Below are positions 1 to 10,407 of a stretch of 64,000 nt of DNA, in pieces. The DNA comes from Molossus alvarezi. Taxonomy: Eukaryota > Chordata > Mammalia > Chiroptera > Molossidae. Below the pieces are notes generated by a model that saw only the letters and a list, made by a program, of their open reading frames with translations, searched no databases and was not told the DNA's origin. How positions within the stretch are numbered: position 1 is the first letter of the stretch; each line of letters begins with the position of its first letter. The stretch spans positions 15,336,501 to 15,400,500 of the forward strand of contig CM073886.1 of the NCBI GenBank assembly GCA_037176705.1, written 5' to 3'. Made by a program: the position numbers and the translations under genes.

Positions 1-363
1 TCAGCGGTTAGAGCACGGCCCACGGTCCAGAGAGACCCGGGTTCGGTTTCTGCTAAGGGCACGTACCTCGGTTGCAGTTTATCTCTGGCCCCAGTTGGGG
101 TTGTGCGGGAGGCAGCCACTCGCTGTGTCTCTATCACATTGATGCCTCTCTCTCTCTCTCTCAAACCTGCAACCAAGGTACATGCCCCTGACTGGGAATC
201 AAACCCGAGATTCTTTGGTCCTCAGGTTGATGCTCTAACCGCTGAGCCAAACTGGCCAGGGCTTCATTGGTTGATTTTTGCATGTGCCCTGATGGGGAAT
301 CCAACCCACAACCTTGGTGTATCAGGAGGATGCTCAAACCAACTGAGCTACCCAGCCAGGGCT
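1..363. mobile_element. Cluster of three Ves-type tRNA SINEs
   Basis: A plus-strand element cut by the window edge fills 1-165 and ends in a CT run. A minus-strand copy follows at about 166-262 and a second minus-strand tRNA-like piece of another subfamily at about 263-363. Heads read close to 'GGCTCAGCGGTTAGAG', with a B-box-like 'GGTTCG'. Confidence 0.85.
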
Positions 364-530
364 GAACTGATATTTTCTAAAAGACTCAACATGATGTTAC
401 AAAAGTACATGTGGGTAAAAGATCCTTTCAGAGTGCAAAATACAAAAATGGATTATAACATAATAGAATACAAAAAGGGCACTGATGTCATTTCAGATTT
501 CACATTTCAATTAACCTTCAAGAAACTGTT

Positions 531-735
531 AGGCTTGGCTGGAGTAGCTCAGGTGGTTGAGTGTAGTCCTGTGCACCAAAAAGTTGCTGGTTCGATTCCC
601 AGTCAGGGCACATACCTGATTTTCTGGTTCAATACCTAGTTGGGGCACATATGAAGGGCAACCAATCAATGTTTCTCACATCAGTGTTTCTCTCACTCTC
701 CCTTCCTCTCTTTCTAAAATCAATATACATACATA
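531..735 (+). mobile_element. Ves-type SINE, diverged
   Basis: tRNA-like head with 'GTAGCTCAGGTGGTTGAG' and 'GGTTCGATTCCC', then a CT-rich stretch and a tail of 'AAAATCAATA' type. Divergence from the young copies suggests an older insertion. Confidence 0.8.
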
Positions 736-778
736 CAATCTGTAGCAACAAAATATTTAAAAGAGAAAGAAAGAAACT

Positions 779-1010
779 ACCCTGGACAGTTTGCTCAGTG
801 GTTAGAGCGTTGGCCTGAGGACCAAAGGGACTCAGGTTTGATTCTGGGTCAAGGGTATGTACCTTGGTTGCAGGTTCAGTTCGTGGCCCTGGTGGGGTCC
901 TGCGGTTGACAACCAATCAATGTGTCTCTCTCACATTGATGTTTCTCTCTCTCTCTTCCTCTCTCCCTGCTGCTCTGATGATAAATGCAAAAATAAATAA
1001 AAAAATAATA
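779..1010 (+). mobile_element. Ves-type SINE, full length
   Basis: Complete element with tRNA-like head, 'CAACCAATCAATGTGTCTC', CT-rich middle and A-rich tail with AATAA runs. Confidence 0.85.
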
Positions 1011-1734
1011 ATAAGTTACACTTGTTAAATGTTAAAATGTAGCAGATGCAGCCTGACAAGAACTAAAGGGAAATAAATGTAGCCAACTGCAAAGAAGAAA
1101 TTAACCAAATAGTGTATATAAGCAATGGCTAAGCTTCCTTTCACAGAGACAGCTTTGGATGTGAATCCTTTATCCCTTTTACTTGCTGCAGGTAAATAAA
1201 ACTATTTTGTGACAACCATGTCTCATTCTTGACTAGAACACCCCAATTGGTGAACCTCTGAGTTCTGTAACAAACCTATCAGTGGTTGAGTATTGTATTA
1301 TCAAAGAAGAATATCCCGATTATCTACATAGGATATGAAAATACTTCTTCTTTTTCCAATTACTTATCTGTGTGAGGCTGAATTTTCTTCTTGTACTTCA
1401 ACCAAAACAACATATTGTAATGGAGTGAAGGCAGAGGCAGATATGAGAATCCATCTGGATCCAACTCATATCTTTAATCCAGATATTAAAAAGATTTTCA
1501 AAAATGTAGAACACTGACACTTTACTCACTCACTTTTTAGTCTGAAGATATGATTACGCAGTGGACTTATTATTACTGTTTTAAATTCTCAGCTTAAATT
1601 TATGAAATGATAAATATTTATAGATGTGAGCCAAAAGCTTTTTGAGCTGCTCAATGATTTGAAGAGTGTAAAGGGGTTCCGATGCCAAAAAGTTTGAGAG
1701 CCAATGGACTAAGGCAATATAAATGCTAAAACCC
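1011..1734. other. Non-coding spacer, no gene seen
   Basis: AT-rich DNA with only short chance reading frames and no recognisable domain. I see no repeat family that I can name here. Confidence 0.5.
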
Positions 1735-1832
1735 AAGACCCATGTGATAATACTCTGAATTCTCACAATGATTCCAGGAGGTGGAGGGCTATTATTATCC
1801 TCATTTACGAGATAAAAAAAAACTGAGGCACA

Positions 1833-2335
1833 GCTCTTTTCCTCCCTGGCTGATTGAAGATTGACCATCATCATGAATGACACAGTAACTATTCCCACCA
1901 GGAAGTTCATGACCAACAGACTACTTCGGCAGAAACAAATGATTGTTGATGTCCTTCACCCTGGGAAGGCAAAGTACCTAAGACAGCAGTCCAGGAAAAA
2001 CTAGCCAAACTGCCTAAGACCACACCAGATGTCATCTTTGTGTTTGGATTCAGAACCCATTTTGGTGGTGGCAACACAACTGGCTCTGGCATGATTTATG
2101 ACTCCTTGGATTATGCAAAGAGAAATGAACCCAAACATAGATTTGCAGGACAGGGCCTATATGAAAAGAAGAAGAACTCAAGAAAACAGAAAGGAACACA
2201 AACAAAATGAAGAAAGGGGGACTGCAAAGGCCCGTGTTGGTGCTGGCAAAAAGGGGGAGGAAAGATTCTTCAGTGATGATTGTGCAGATTTTTTCATGAG
2301 AGGATTAATAAACTAAGCACTTAAAAAACAAAAAA
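1833..2335 (+). pseudogene. RPS24P: RPS24 processed pseudogene (retrocopy)
   Basis: Intronless copy of ribosomal protein S24 mRNA. It begins at a TOP-like 'CTCTTTTCC' 5' end (about 1834), has the ATG at 1873 and shows [39 protein letters not shown] and RKQRKE-type stretches. The 3' UTR ends 'TTAATAAACTAAGC' followed by poly(A). Coding capacity is lost: small deletions shift the frame, and an in-frame TAG appears just after 2000. A 17-bp target-site duplication flanks it, so it is a LINE-1-mobilised copy that reaches close to the cap site. No promoter is visible, so expression is unlikely. Confidence 0.92.
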
Positions 2336-2591
2336 CTGCCCTGGCCAGTTTGGCTCAGCGGTTGGAGCGTCGGCCTGCGGTCCGGAGAGACCCGGGTTCG
2401 GTTCCCGCTAAGGGCACGTACTTCGGTTGCAGTTTGTCCCCGGCCCTGGTTTGTCGTGCGGGTGGCAGCCACTCGATGTGTCCCTTCACGTCGATGTTTC
2501 TCTCTCTCTCTCCCTTCCTCTCTCTCCCTCCCACTCTATCTGTACAAAAATGGAAAAATATCCTTGGGTGAGGATAAAAAAAAAGCAAAAC
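2336..2591 (+). mobile_element. Young Ves SINE in the RPS24 retrocopy tail
   Basis: Nearly intact element carrying 'ACGTACTTCGGTTGC' and 'CCCTTCACGTCGATG', shared with the pair at 10.4-10.95 kb. It landed in the poly(A) tail of the RPS24 copy; 'ACAAAAAACT'-like words flank it. Confidence 0.88.
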
Positions 2592-2729
2592 AAAAAAACT
2601 GAGGCACAAAGAAGGGAAGTAATTGCTCAAGTCATGCAGCTACCAAATGCCAGAGCTGGTATTTGACTGCAGGCATCTGACCCCAAACTTATGTACTTCC
2701 TTTGGCAACATGTTTAAAAAGTCTTTTAA

Positions 2730-3285
2730 GCCCGGCTGGTATAGCTCTGTGGTTGAGTGCTGACCCATGCACCAAGAGGTTGCTGGTTGGATTCCCGGTG
2801 GGGGCACATGCACATGTTGTGGGCCTGATCCTCAGTGGGGGGCATGCAGGAGGCAGTTGATCTCTCTCTCCTTTCCTCTCTCTCTAACAAATCAATAAAA
2901 ACATTTATTATTATTATTATTTAATCTCACCTGAGGCTGTTTTTGCATATAGTTCAGATAGAGTGGAAGGGAGAGAGAGGAAGAGAGAGAGAGAAACATC
3001 AGTGCGTTTCTCACATTGGCTGGTTGCCTCGGCTTGACTCCAACCAGGGCCAGAACCGAGGTACGTGCCCTTGACCAGAATCGAACCCGCGACTCATTGG
3101 TCCACTGGCCAACACTCTAACCTCTGAGCCAAACCGGCCAGGGTGGTTCTGGCTCTGGTTGGGGTCCAGTGGAGGCAACCAGTCAATGTGTCTCTCTCAC
3201 ATCGATGTCTGTCCCCCCCCCCCCCATTTCCCACTCTATGTGAAGATAAATGGAAAAATATCCTCTGGTAAGGATTTTAAAAAGA
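2730..3285. mobile_element. Three further Ves-type SINEs
   Basis: A plus-strand copy of the 'GGCTGGTATAGCTC' subfamily lies at 2730-2915. A full minus-strand copy lies at about 2922-3142. A plus-strand 3' part at 3143-3285 contains a C14-type run and ends 'TATCCTCTGGTAAGGATT'. Confidence 0.82.
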
Positions 3286-3599
3286 GAGAAAGAGAGAGAG
3301 AAAACAAAACAAAATAAAACATAAAATGGTCACCTTCTTTGACCTCTTTTAGGAATTTAAAAAAAGGGAATAATCAGAGATGTCAGAAATTTACAAAAAT
3401 GCTTATGAGGTAATAAAACTAGAAACAACCAGTGGTCAGAGGATGATTAGTACTGGCAGATAAATCCATGAAGTCCTTTGAACGACACTAGAGAATGTCC
3501 AGGAAATGACAGTGGCCCCAAGAGAAAGGACTTGGGAACAATGGAAGCCTTGCAAGTTGAACCTGGGGTGGGAAGGAGTAATCTGCAGAGGCAGGGCCG
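3286..3599. other. Spacer before the FLYWCH2 CpG region
   Basis: Purine-rich and A-rich sequence passing into GC-richer DNA. No gene or named repeat seen. Confidence 0.4.
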
Positions 3600-5120
3600 A
3601 GAGGAAGCAGGAAGCGTGTGCGGGCCCTGTTGATATTTGGACATGAGGAGGAGAAAGATGCGGGCTGGGACGTGGAGAACTGTAGGATGGGGAGGAGAAC
3701 GTGGGAAATGCCCCAGACCCAGCAGGCGAGCTCCACTGGAGCTGGACCTGCAGCGGTCCAGAGCCAGGGGGCGCTCCCAGCAGCAGCTTTAGAGCGACTG
3801 GAAGGAGGTGGAGGGAAGGATGTCTGCGGAGCGTGGAGTTTCCTAGAGAGGAGCAGCGTCTTCACTCTGCAAACGCTGAGGACCCGCAGACAGAAGGTCC
3901 CGGGCTTCGCCGAAGGGGAGCGGATGGAAGGAGGGATCCCACGAGCTGGGGAGGGTCGCGGTGAGCGGAGGGCCCCGGGTGCCGTGCGGGAGGGGAGTCG
4001 GGGCGTCCAAGCCACGTGCAGGGACTTAGCGCCCGGGGCAAGGTGAGCGGCAAGGTGAGCGTTAGCTCAGATACTGCTGGGGCCTTAGCACCCGCCAACT
4101 GCCGAGGGCCTGGGAAGCAGCTCCGAGGTCCGCTGCCTGCACCGGAGCAATCCCAGTCCCCACCGCGCAAGGTGGTAGGTGAATGACAAGTGTCCAGTGG
4201 CTGTGCAAAGGGCGATCGCTGGACCGAGGTCGGGACCGATTGGCGACGGCTGGACCGATGGGTGACAGCTAGGCCAATGAACGAGGGCTGGACGGAAAGC
4301 GAAGGCTGGACCCATGGGCGAGGAACGGACTTACAGGTTAGGGCTGGCCCGATGAGTAGGGGAGTGACCAGGGTGTGGGAGGGACCAATGGGCGAGGGCT
4401 GGACCAATGGGCGAGGGCTTGACCTCTGGGCGGGAACTGGACCTAAGGGCGAGTGCGGGACCGATGGGCGAGGGAGGGACCAATATGCCGAGGATGCTGC
4501 GCCGTCAAAGATGCTGCCTGAGCAGAACCAGTGGCTTCAATGAACTGAAAGGGAGACCTTCCTTTCGCTCGCTGAGAAAAATGAACGAGGCCTTCAAAAA
4601 AATGCTTCGGCTTCCTCCGTAGGGACCCGAAGTCACACCCTGGGGGAGGCCCGGGGGTCTCAATTAAATCTACCCGCCTAGTCCTGGGGGAGTCCTGGGT
4701 GGACTCAAATCCAGACCTCAGAATCGCCAACGGCCCGCCCCCGCGCGCCGATTGGTCAGGTCGCTAGTTCGGCACCGCTCCGGGAAGACCTGGGAAAGCG
4801 GAGTTTACCGAAGGAATGGGGCCCCGCAGTACTATTGCGCATGCTTGCACCGTGACCCTTGCTTGAGGTGACGGCCGCTACCGAGGCGGGGGCTCCAGGC
4901 GCGGAAGCTGAAGGACTTGCTGCGTCTTGGTCGCTGGAGAGGGAGGGCCGCGCTGCACTCGCCGCCCGGCCGGTGCCTGGTAAAGACGGGCCCCAGCGGG
5001 TCGGGGAGGGTCCCGGGTCCCATGGAGTAGGCGCGTCCCCACCCCCCGACCGAGGTCTTTCAGGGTTCCATAGGGGCTGCTGAACCTGGGGGTTCCCCCT
5101 GGCGCTGCGTCCCGGCGCTT
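3600..5120 (+). promoter_or_regulatory. FLYWCH2: CpG-rich promoter and first exon region of FLYWCH2
   Basis: CpG dinucleotides become frequent from about 3600, densest at 4700-5100. The 3' part (about 4770-5260) aligns with 18850-19430 ahead of FLYWCH1, including a shared splice donor (exon end 4979, 'GGTGCCTG|GTAAAG'), so the non-coding first exon probably ends at 4979. An NRF1-like 'TTGCGCATGC' lies near 4835, and an inverted CCAAT box ('GATTGGTCAG') near 4750. The exact start site is not visible. Confidence 0.72.
4190..4490 (+). repeat. Promoter minisatellite, unit about 18-20 bp
   Basis: Degenerate tandem repeats of a unit close to 'GGACCAATGGGCGAGGGCT' run through about 300 bp of the CpG region. 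Several units carry CCAAT (or ATTGG) next to GGGCG, the cores used by NF-Y and Sp1. The paralogous position at 17.84-17.91 kb has only a remnant. Confidence 0.75.
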
Positions 5121-5787
5121 AGGCCACTTCCTTGTCCTTCATCCGCGATTCACCTCCTTTCTCTTCGTTCCTCCTTTCCCCAACCCAACAGACCCTGGGA
5201 CTGAGCCCCTACAGGCACCCTAAATCAGGGAGCCCCACATTGGCCTGCCTTTCCTTGACCCCACCCTGTACTGCTTACCTCTCCTTGCCCATCCTCAGCC
5301 CCGTCCCACCCGTGTGGTTCTAGAGGCCCCCGTGGGGATGGCATAGTGTTGGAAGTGTGAGATACTGGAGCGGGGTAAACGCTCAGAGGCTTCGTCTGGA
5401 GACGATGGAAATGATTGGAGAGGATAGGAGCAGGGGCCATTTGGGCGCAGCATAGACAGGTCTGATGACAAATTGCATTGGGGAAGGAGGAGTAAAAGTA
5501 ACTAATATTCCGAGCCACGGTGATTAGGGGAAAGGAGGTGTCATGACAGGAAATTCCCACTTTGGGGATGCTCTTCCCTGATACTATAGAGTAGCAGTTC
5601 TTGACCTTTTTGGGGGTCATTGCTGCTTTGAAAATCTCCCAGTAAGGATACGTACCTGCACAGCTAAATTGGCCCGTCTTCCCACCGGCGATCCAGTCAC
5701 AGCCCTCCATGAAGTGCATAGGACAGTCATTATGGGGAGTGGGGGTAGCTGTCAGTATCACTGGGAACTTTTAAAAACAACCATTTC
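5121..5787. other. FLYWCH2 5' intron sequence
   Basis: The stretch up to about 5260 still aligns with 19.3-19.43 kb of the FLYWCH1 copy. After that it is ordinary intronic DNA; about 5590-5650 resembles 21.22-21.27 kb. No exon is evident. Confidence 0.5.
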
Positions 5788-5948
5788 AGCCCTGGCCGGT
5801 TTGGCTCCGCGGTTAGAGCATCGGCCCTCAGACCAGAGAGTCCGAGGTTCAGTTCCTGCTAAGGGCACGTACCTCAGTTGCAGTTTGTCCCAGGCCCCGG
5901 TTGGGGTCGTGTGGGTGACAACCTGTCGATGTGTCTATCTCAAATCAA

Positions 5949-5991
<43 letters not shown>

Positions 5992-6320
5992 ACCCCTCTC
6001 TCCCTCCCGCTCTATCTGAAGATAAATGCAAAAAATGTCCTCGGGTGAGGGTAAAAAAACCCAACCATTTCACTCTTCCCCTACCTGTATTAAGAACCCC
6101 TGCTAGCCACAGCCACTGTGGCTCAGTGGTTGAGCATCCACCCACGCACCAAGAGGTCACGTGTTCGAGTCCTAGTTAAGGCACATGCCCAGGTTGTGGG
6201 CCCAATCCCTAGTGGGGGGCATGCAGGAGGTGGCCAGTCCCTGTTCTCATTTATGCTTCTCTCTCTCTCTCTCCCTTCCTCTCTCTAAAATCAATAAACA
6301 AAAAAATGTATTTTAAAAAA
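5788..6320 (+). mobile_element. Two plus-strand Ves-type SINEs
   Basis: The first (5788-6055) is of the 'CCGGTTTGGCTC' type with a (TC)n run at about 5950-5990. The second (6105-6320) is of the 'CACTGTGGCTCAGTGGTTGAG' type with 'GGGGGGCATGCAGGAGG'. Neither occurs at the matching place in the FLYWCH1 copy. Confidence 0.88.
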
Positions 6321-6534
6321 GGAACCCCTGCTAAATTCACTACTATTCCCATTACATAGGTGAAACCAGCCCAGAGAGGGTAAGAGGTTTGCACTCATGG
6401 CTTAGGATGCAGGTGTTGGTGAACGTTGATGGTATTTCTCTCCCATATGTATGAAGATAATTCTGCCATTCATCATCAGCCACCAGGCAGGGCTCTCAGC
6501 TTTCAGAATCTCACCAATAGGGATTGGATTTCCC

Positions 6535-7015
6535 ATTAGTTTCCTATTGCATTAGTAGCAAATTACCACAAATTTAGTGTGTGAAAACAACACAGCTTTG
6601 TAACAATCTTAAAATTCTGGAATTTGGAAGTCTATTACAGGTCTCACTGGGATAAAATCAAGGTGTGGGCAGGGCCGTATTCCTTCCTGGGGACTCAAGA
6701 AGAGATCATCTGTTTCTTTGTCTTTTCCAGCTTCTAGAGGTCTTCAGTATCCCTCCAGTTTTACAGCCAGCAACATCGCATTTCCCTGGCCCTGCTTCCA
6801 TCAACACAACTTTCTCTGACTCTCTTCTTCAGCATCTCTCTTCTATTTTTTAGGATCCTTGAGATTAGACCCATTTGGATAATACAAGCTAATCTACTTT
6901 AGTAACTTTAATTCCATCTGAAAACTTAATTCCTCTTTGCCATGTAAGGTAACACATTCACAGGTTCCAGGGATTGGGACCTGGACATTTTGGGGGGCCA
7001 TTATTATGTCTCCCA
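6535..7015 (+). mobile_element. Ancient interspersed repeat, family not named with certainty
   Basis: Matches a very common mammalian repeat remembered by 'TTAGTTTCCTATTGC', 'TCTCACTGGGATAAAATCAA', 'TTTTCCAGCTTCTAGAGG' and 'CACATTCACAGGTTCCAGGG'. Old and diverged. Related sequence may occur at 30.0-30.45 kb and 41.95-42.31 kb. Confidence 0.6.
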
Positions 7016-7279
7016 AAGATCTGATGATGGCTACGAACAGTTCTTAACATTGTGTGATTTGGAACTTCACTGAGCCGTCTTTACACTTTTGAGGCTCCTT
7101 TGTGCAGACCAACGTCATGACAGCTGGTTGGCATAAGTGAGGGACTGGAGGCCACAGCAATATAAAACCACCAGATTACAGAGTTAGGGGGAGGATGTAA
7201 ACTGAACAAAATAAGGTAACTGTTAAGCCTTTTGATCTTTTAAATTATTTTCTGCTTCACTTTAAAAAATTCTACTTAT

Positions 7280-7507
7280 GCCCAGCTGGTGTGGCTCAGT
7301 GGTTGAGCATTGACCCATGCACCAAGAGGTCGCCGGTTCGATTCCTGGGCAGGGCATGTACCCAGGTTGTGGGCTCGATCCCCAGTTGGGGGCATACAGG
7401 AGGTGACCAGTTAATGTTCTCTCCCATTGATGTTTCTATCTCTCTCTCCCTCTCTCTTTCTTTCTCTCTAAAAATAAATTAAAAAGCTACCTTAAATACA
7501 TAAAAAT
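7280..7507 (+). mobile_element. Ves-type SINE with exact target-site duplication
   Basis: Element of the 'CCCAGCTGGTGTGGCTC' subfamily. The 16-bp word 'AAAAAATTCTACTTAT' stands directly before (7264-7279) and after (7508-7523), so both insertion ends are clear. Confidence 0.92.
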
Positions 7508-7639
7508 AAAAAATTCTACTTATTTATTGAACTTTTACTGAGTAAAAATTTAATTTTCTAAGTATACGCATTTGGCTTAAAGTAGCTGCCTCTTAACCCT
7601 CCCCTTTACACCTAGAAAATAAATTTCTACGAGGCTAGG

Positions 7640-8610
7640 GATGAATCCAGAAAAGAAACTGATGTTCATCCTAGTGGTGTGAAGTAGTATCTCATTGTGG
7701 TTTTCTGCATTTCCCTCATGATGATGTGGAAATTTCATGTGCTTTTTAGCCATTTGTATATCTTCTTTGCAGAAAGGCCTATTCAGAGCCTTTGCCCATT
7801 ATTAAGTTGGGTTATTTGTCTTTTTATTACAGAGTTAGAGTTCTTTATAAATTCCAGATACAATTTGCTTATCAAATACGTAATTTGTAAAAATTTTCTC
7901 CTATTTTATGGATTGTCTTTTAACTTTTTAAATTTTTTATTGATTTTTTTAGAGAGAGAGAAACATCAATCAGCTGCCTCCTGCATGCCCCCTACTGGGG
8001 ATTGAGCTGGCAACCCGTGCATGTGCCCTGACCAGGAATTGAACCAGGACCTCTCAGACCATGGGACAGCAATCAATCCACTGAGCCACACAGGCCAGGC
8101 TCTTTCTTTCTTTTTTTAATAATTTTGATTTTTAGAGAGAGAAACAAAGATGTGAGAGTGCAACATTGATCAGCTGCCTCCTGCATACCCTCTACCAGGG
8201 ATTGGCCTGCAACCTAGGCATGTGCCCTTGACTGGGAATCAAGCAGGCGACCTCCTGGTGCACCAGACAACGCCCAACCAACTGAGCCACACCAGCCAGG
8301 GCTCTTTTAACTTTCTTGACTGGATCCTTTGACTCACAAAAGTTTTAAATTTTCTTCAGTTGATCTGTTTCTTCTTTGGTTGCCTATACTTTTAGTGTCA
8401 TATTGAAGAAAGCTTTGCCTAATCCAAGTTCATGAAGATTTACTCCTATCTCTTTAAAAAGTTTTATAACTAGCTCTTATGGTTAAGTCTATGATGTATT
8501 TAGAGTTAATTGTTGTATATGGTGTGAGGAGAGGGGTCCATCTTAATTCTTTTATATTGGATATCTATTTGTCCCAACATACAACATTTGTTAAAAAGTC
8601 TATTCTTTCC
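7640..8610 (-). mobile_element. Old LINE-1 fragment (antisense ORF2/3' region), split by SINEs
   Basis: About 7640-7924 and 8304-8610 read as the antisense of the L1 3' half ('GTGTGAAGTAGTATCTCATTG', 'TTGCCTATACTTTTAGTGTC', 'GAGAGGGGTCCATCTTAATT'). Short open frames here are L1 shadow, not a gene. Confidence 0.78.
7925..8303 (-). mobile_element. Two minus-strand Ves-type SINEs inside the L1
   Basis: Two copies in tandem (about 7925-8101 and 8102-8303), each beginning with AGAGAGAGA and ending 'CTGAGCCACA...CCAGG'. Similar 'CTTTTAACTTT' words flank the pair. Confidence 0.82.
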
Positions 8611-8869
8611 CCCACATCAAGGGTCGGACTTGATCTTTACCTCCTGAAAGGGGAAGTGTTTACTCTTTGGAATTTCTTCATAAAAATGACTTGTTCTTTC
8701 TCCCCATTTATTTATTTATTCATTCAATTATTTATATCAGTGTGGATTTATGAATATGTATTTTATTTGTTGGGTTATATCCTGAGGACTTACTCTGAAG
8801 TCCTGGATGTAGTTTCCTCTGTAACTGGCATTTCTCACTTTAAGCCTCAGCTGTTCAGGGCAGAGGAAG

Positions 8870-9005
8870 GAATGTTGGCTCTGGACCAGCTAGGCCTGGG
8901 TTCAGGTTTTGTCTCCTGCTAGTTCTATTGTCCTGGGCCACTTACTTAAGTCCTGGAGCCTCAGTCCTCCCAGGGGCAGAATGGGGATAATGATGACAAT
9001 TGGAA
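8870..9005 (+). mobile_element. MIR SINE fossil
   Basis: Shows 'GGCCTGGGTTCAGGTTTTG', 'GGGCCACTTACTTAAGTCC' and 'GAATGGGGATAATGATGAC', the usual order of MIR core words. Confidence 0.7.
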
Positions 9006-9319
9006 GAAATTTTGTTCTGGAGATATGGGCTGATATCATAGGATTTCTGTTCCTGACTCAGGTCCCAGCTTGACGACCAATGACATGGCTCTGGACAGGT
9101 CACTTTAATGTTGAACTTGAACAGGAGTGCTAGAAGGGCAGGGTGTATGTTCTTGTTTTCTCCTCTTGCTCTCGCTCTCTCTTCCTATTAGTTTATATTT
9201 TTTTTATATGACATTATGTTGCATAGGAATGGGGACTTTTTTTTAAAGTACTAGACTAAAAAAAATTACTAGCTCAGTAAATGTATCTTATTTTTTAAAT
9301 GTTAAATATTTTCCTATTG

Positions 9320-9570
9320 TGCCCTGGCCGGTTTGGCTGAGCAGTTAGAACATCGGCCCGCGGACTGGAGAGTCCCGGGTTTGGTTCCTGCTAAGGGTAT
9401 GTACCTCAGTTACAGTTTGTCCCCGGCCACGGTTGGGGTCGTGTAGGTGGCAGCCAGTCGATGTGTCTCTTTCACGTCGATGTTTTTCTCTCTCTCTATC
9501 TGTTCCCCTCTCTCCCTCTCACTCCATCTCAAGATAAATGCAAAGATGTCCTTGTGTGAGGATAAAATAT
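9320..9570 (+). mobile_element. Ves-type SINE
   Basis: Inserted between 'TATTTTCCTATTG' and 'CTCATTGTAAAA'. The matching place in the FLYWCH1 copy (about 26320) is uninterrupted, so this insertion is younger than the duplication. Confidence 0.88.
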
Positions 9571-10407
9571 ATATATTTTCTCATTGTAAAATTGGTTCAT
9601 GCACATTACAATTTGGGGAACATAATAGAAAATTAGAAAAAATAATACAAAATTAGCAGAAAATGAAATCCCTCATTCCCACCACTACTAACATTTTGAT
9701 GAATTACTTCTTAGTTAGCTTCAGTGCAGTTTTTATAATTCTTTGAAAACAGACTAGAAAGCACCTGCTTTTTAAGTTAAGAACAGATCAAATAGTAAAT
9801 ACATGACAAATATGACTGGAATGGAAAATAAAAGGAAAGACAACTGGGTTGAAAGAGAAAGACACAGGACAGGGACCAAAGTTCTCCGTCTTTTTTCAAA
9901 GAATGCATAGTTGTTTAGCCTAGAAAATACCATCTTTGCTAAATGATTTCATTGGACTTTCTAACAACACTTTTTTGTAAACCAAGTATAAATACTTTAA
10001 AACCTTCTTATATCCTTTTCTACCCCTGTGTCCTCTTTTATTCATCTTGGAAAATTGGTTTATTTTAAGAAGCAACATTTCTATCTTGTGGCTTTCTAGA
10101 ATACTGTTGGTTAAGGTTTAAATGGAATTTTCTACAATTAACAGGGGTAAATTAAATTGTGCTCTGGTACTTTATAAGGGTCTTTCCATCTGGTCTCTAG
10201 GCTGGTGATTTCTACCCTAATGGAAAGAAGGCAGGAAATACAATTATTTGAAAGCTTTGCTTGTAGCTGTGAAAAAAATGTATGTAGGAAACAATGCAGA
10301 AATGAAAGCAGTTTGTGATAGGAGGTGGAATTATGCAGATTTACTATTATTGCTTAATGTATTCTATATTACTTTTTCAATATTTATTTTTAAAAAATTT
10401 ATTTATT
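9571..10407. other. FLYWCH2 5' intron, duplicated unique DNA
   Basis: AT-rich sequence without a gene. About 9590-9630 and 10060-10370 align with 26.3-26.4 and 27.27-27.57 kb, for example 'GCAACATTTCTATCTTGTGG' against 'GCAACATTGCCATCCTGTGG'. Confidence 0.6.

Larger units (their letters stand above)
1735..2690 (-). mobile_element. MIR fossil split by a later retrocopy
   Basis: Two halves of an old MIR SINE (reverse orientation; it reads 'ATTATTATCCTCATTTACG' and 'ACTGAGGCACAAAGAAGG') lie at about 1735-1832 and 2592-2690. Everything between is inserted: an RPS24 retrocopy and, after it, a Ves SINE. The 17-bp word 'AAAAAAACTGAGGCACA' stands at both junctions (1816-1832 and 2592-2608). Confidence 0.75.

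Noticed and set aside
2098..2316. Open frame with a basic protein (72 aa)
   Set aside because: Back half of the broken RPS24 retrocopy, not a gene.
3488..4407. Long frames on both strands near the FLYWCH2 promoter
   Set aside because: GC-rich CpG island and minisatellite translated by chance; both strands are open, as expected from composition.
8479..8922. 147-aa open frame
   Set aside because: Lies in antisense L1 sequence and a MIR.
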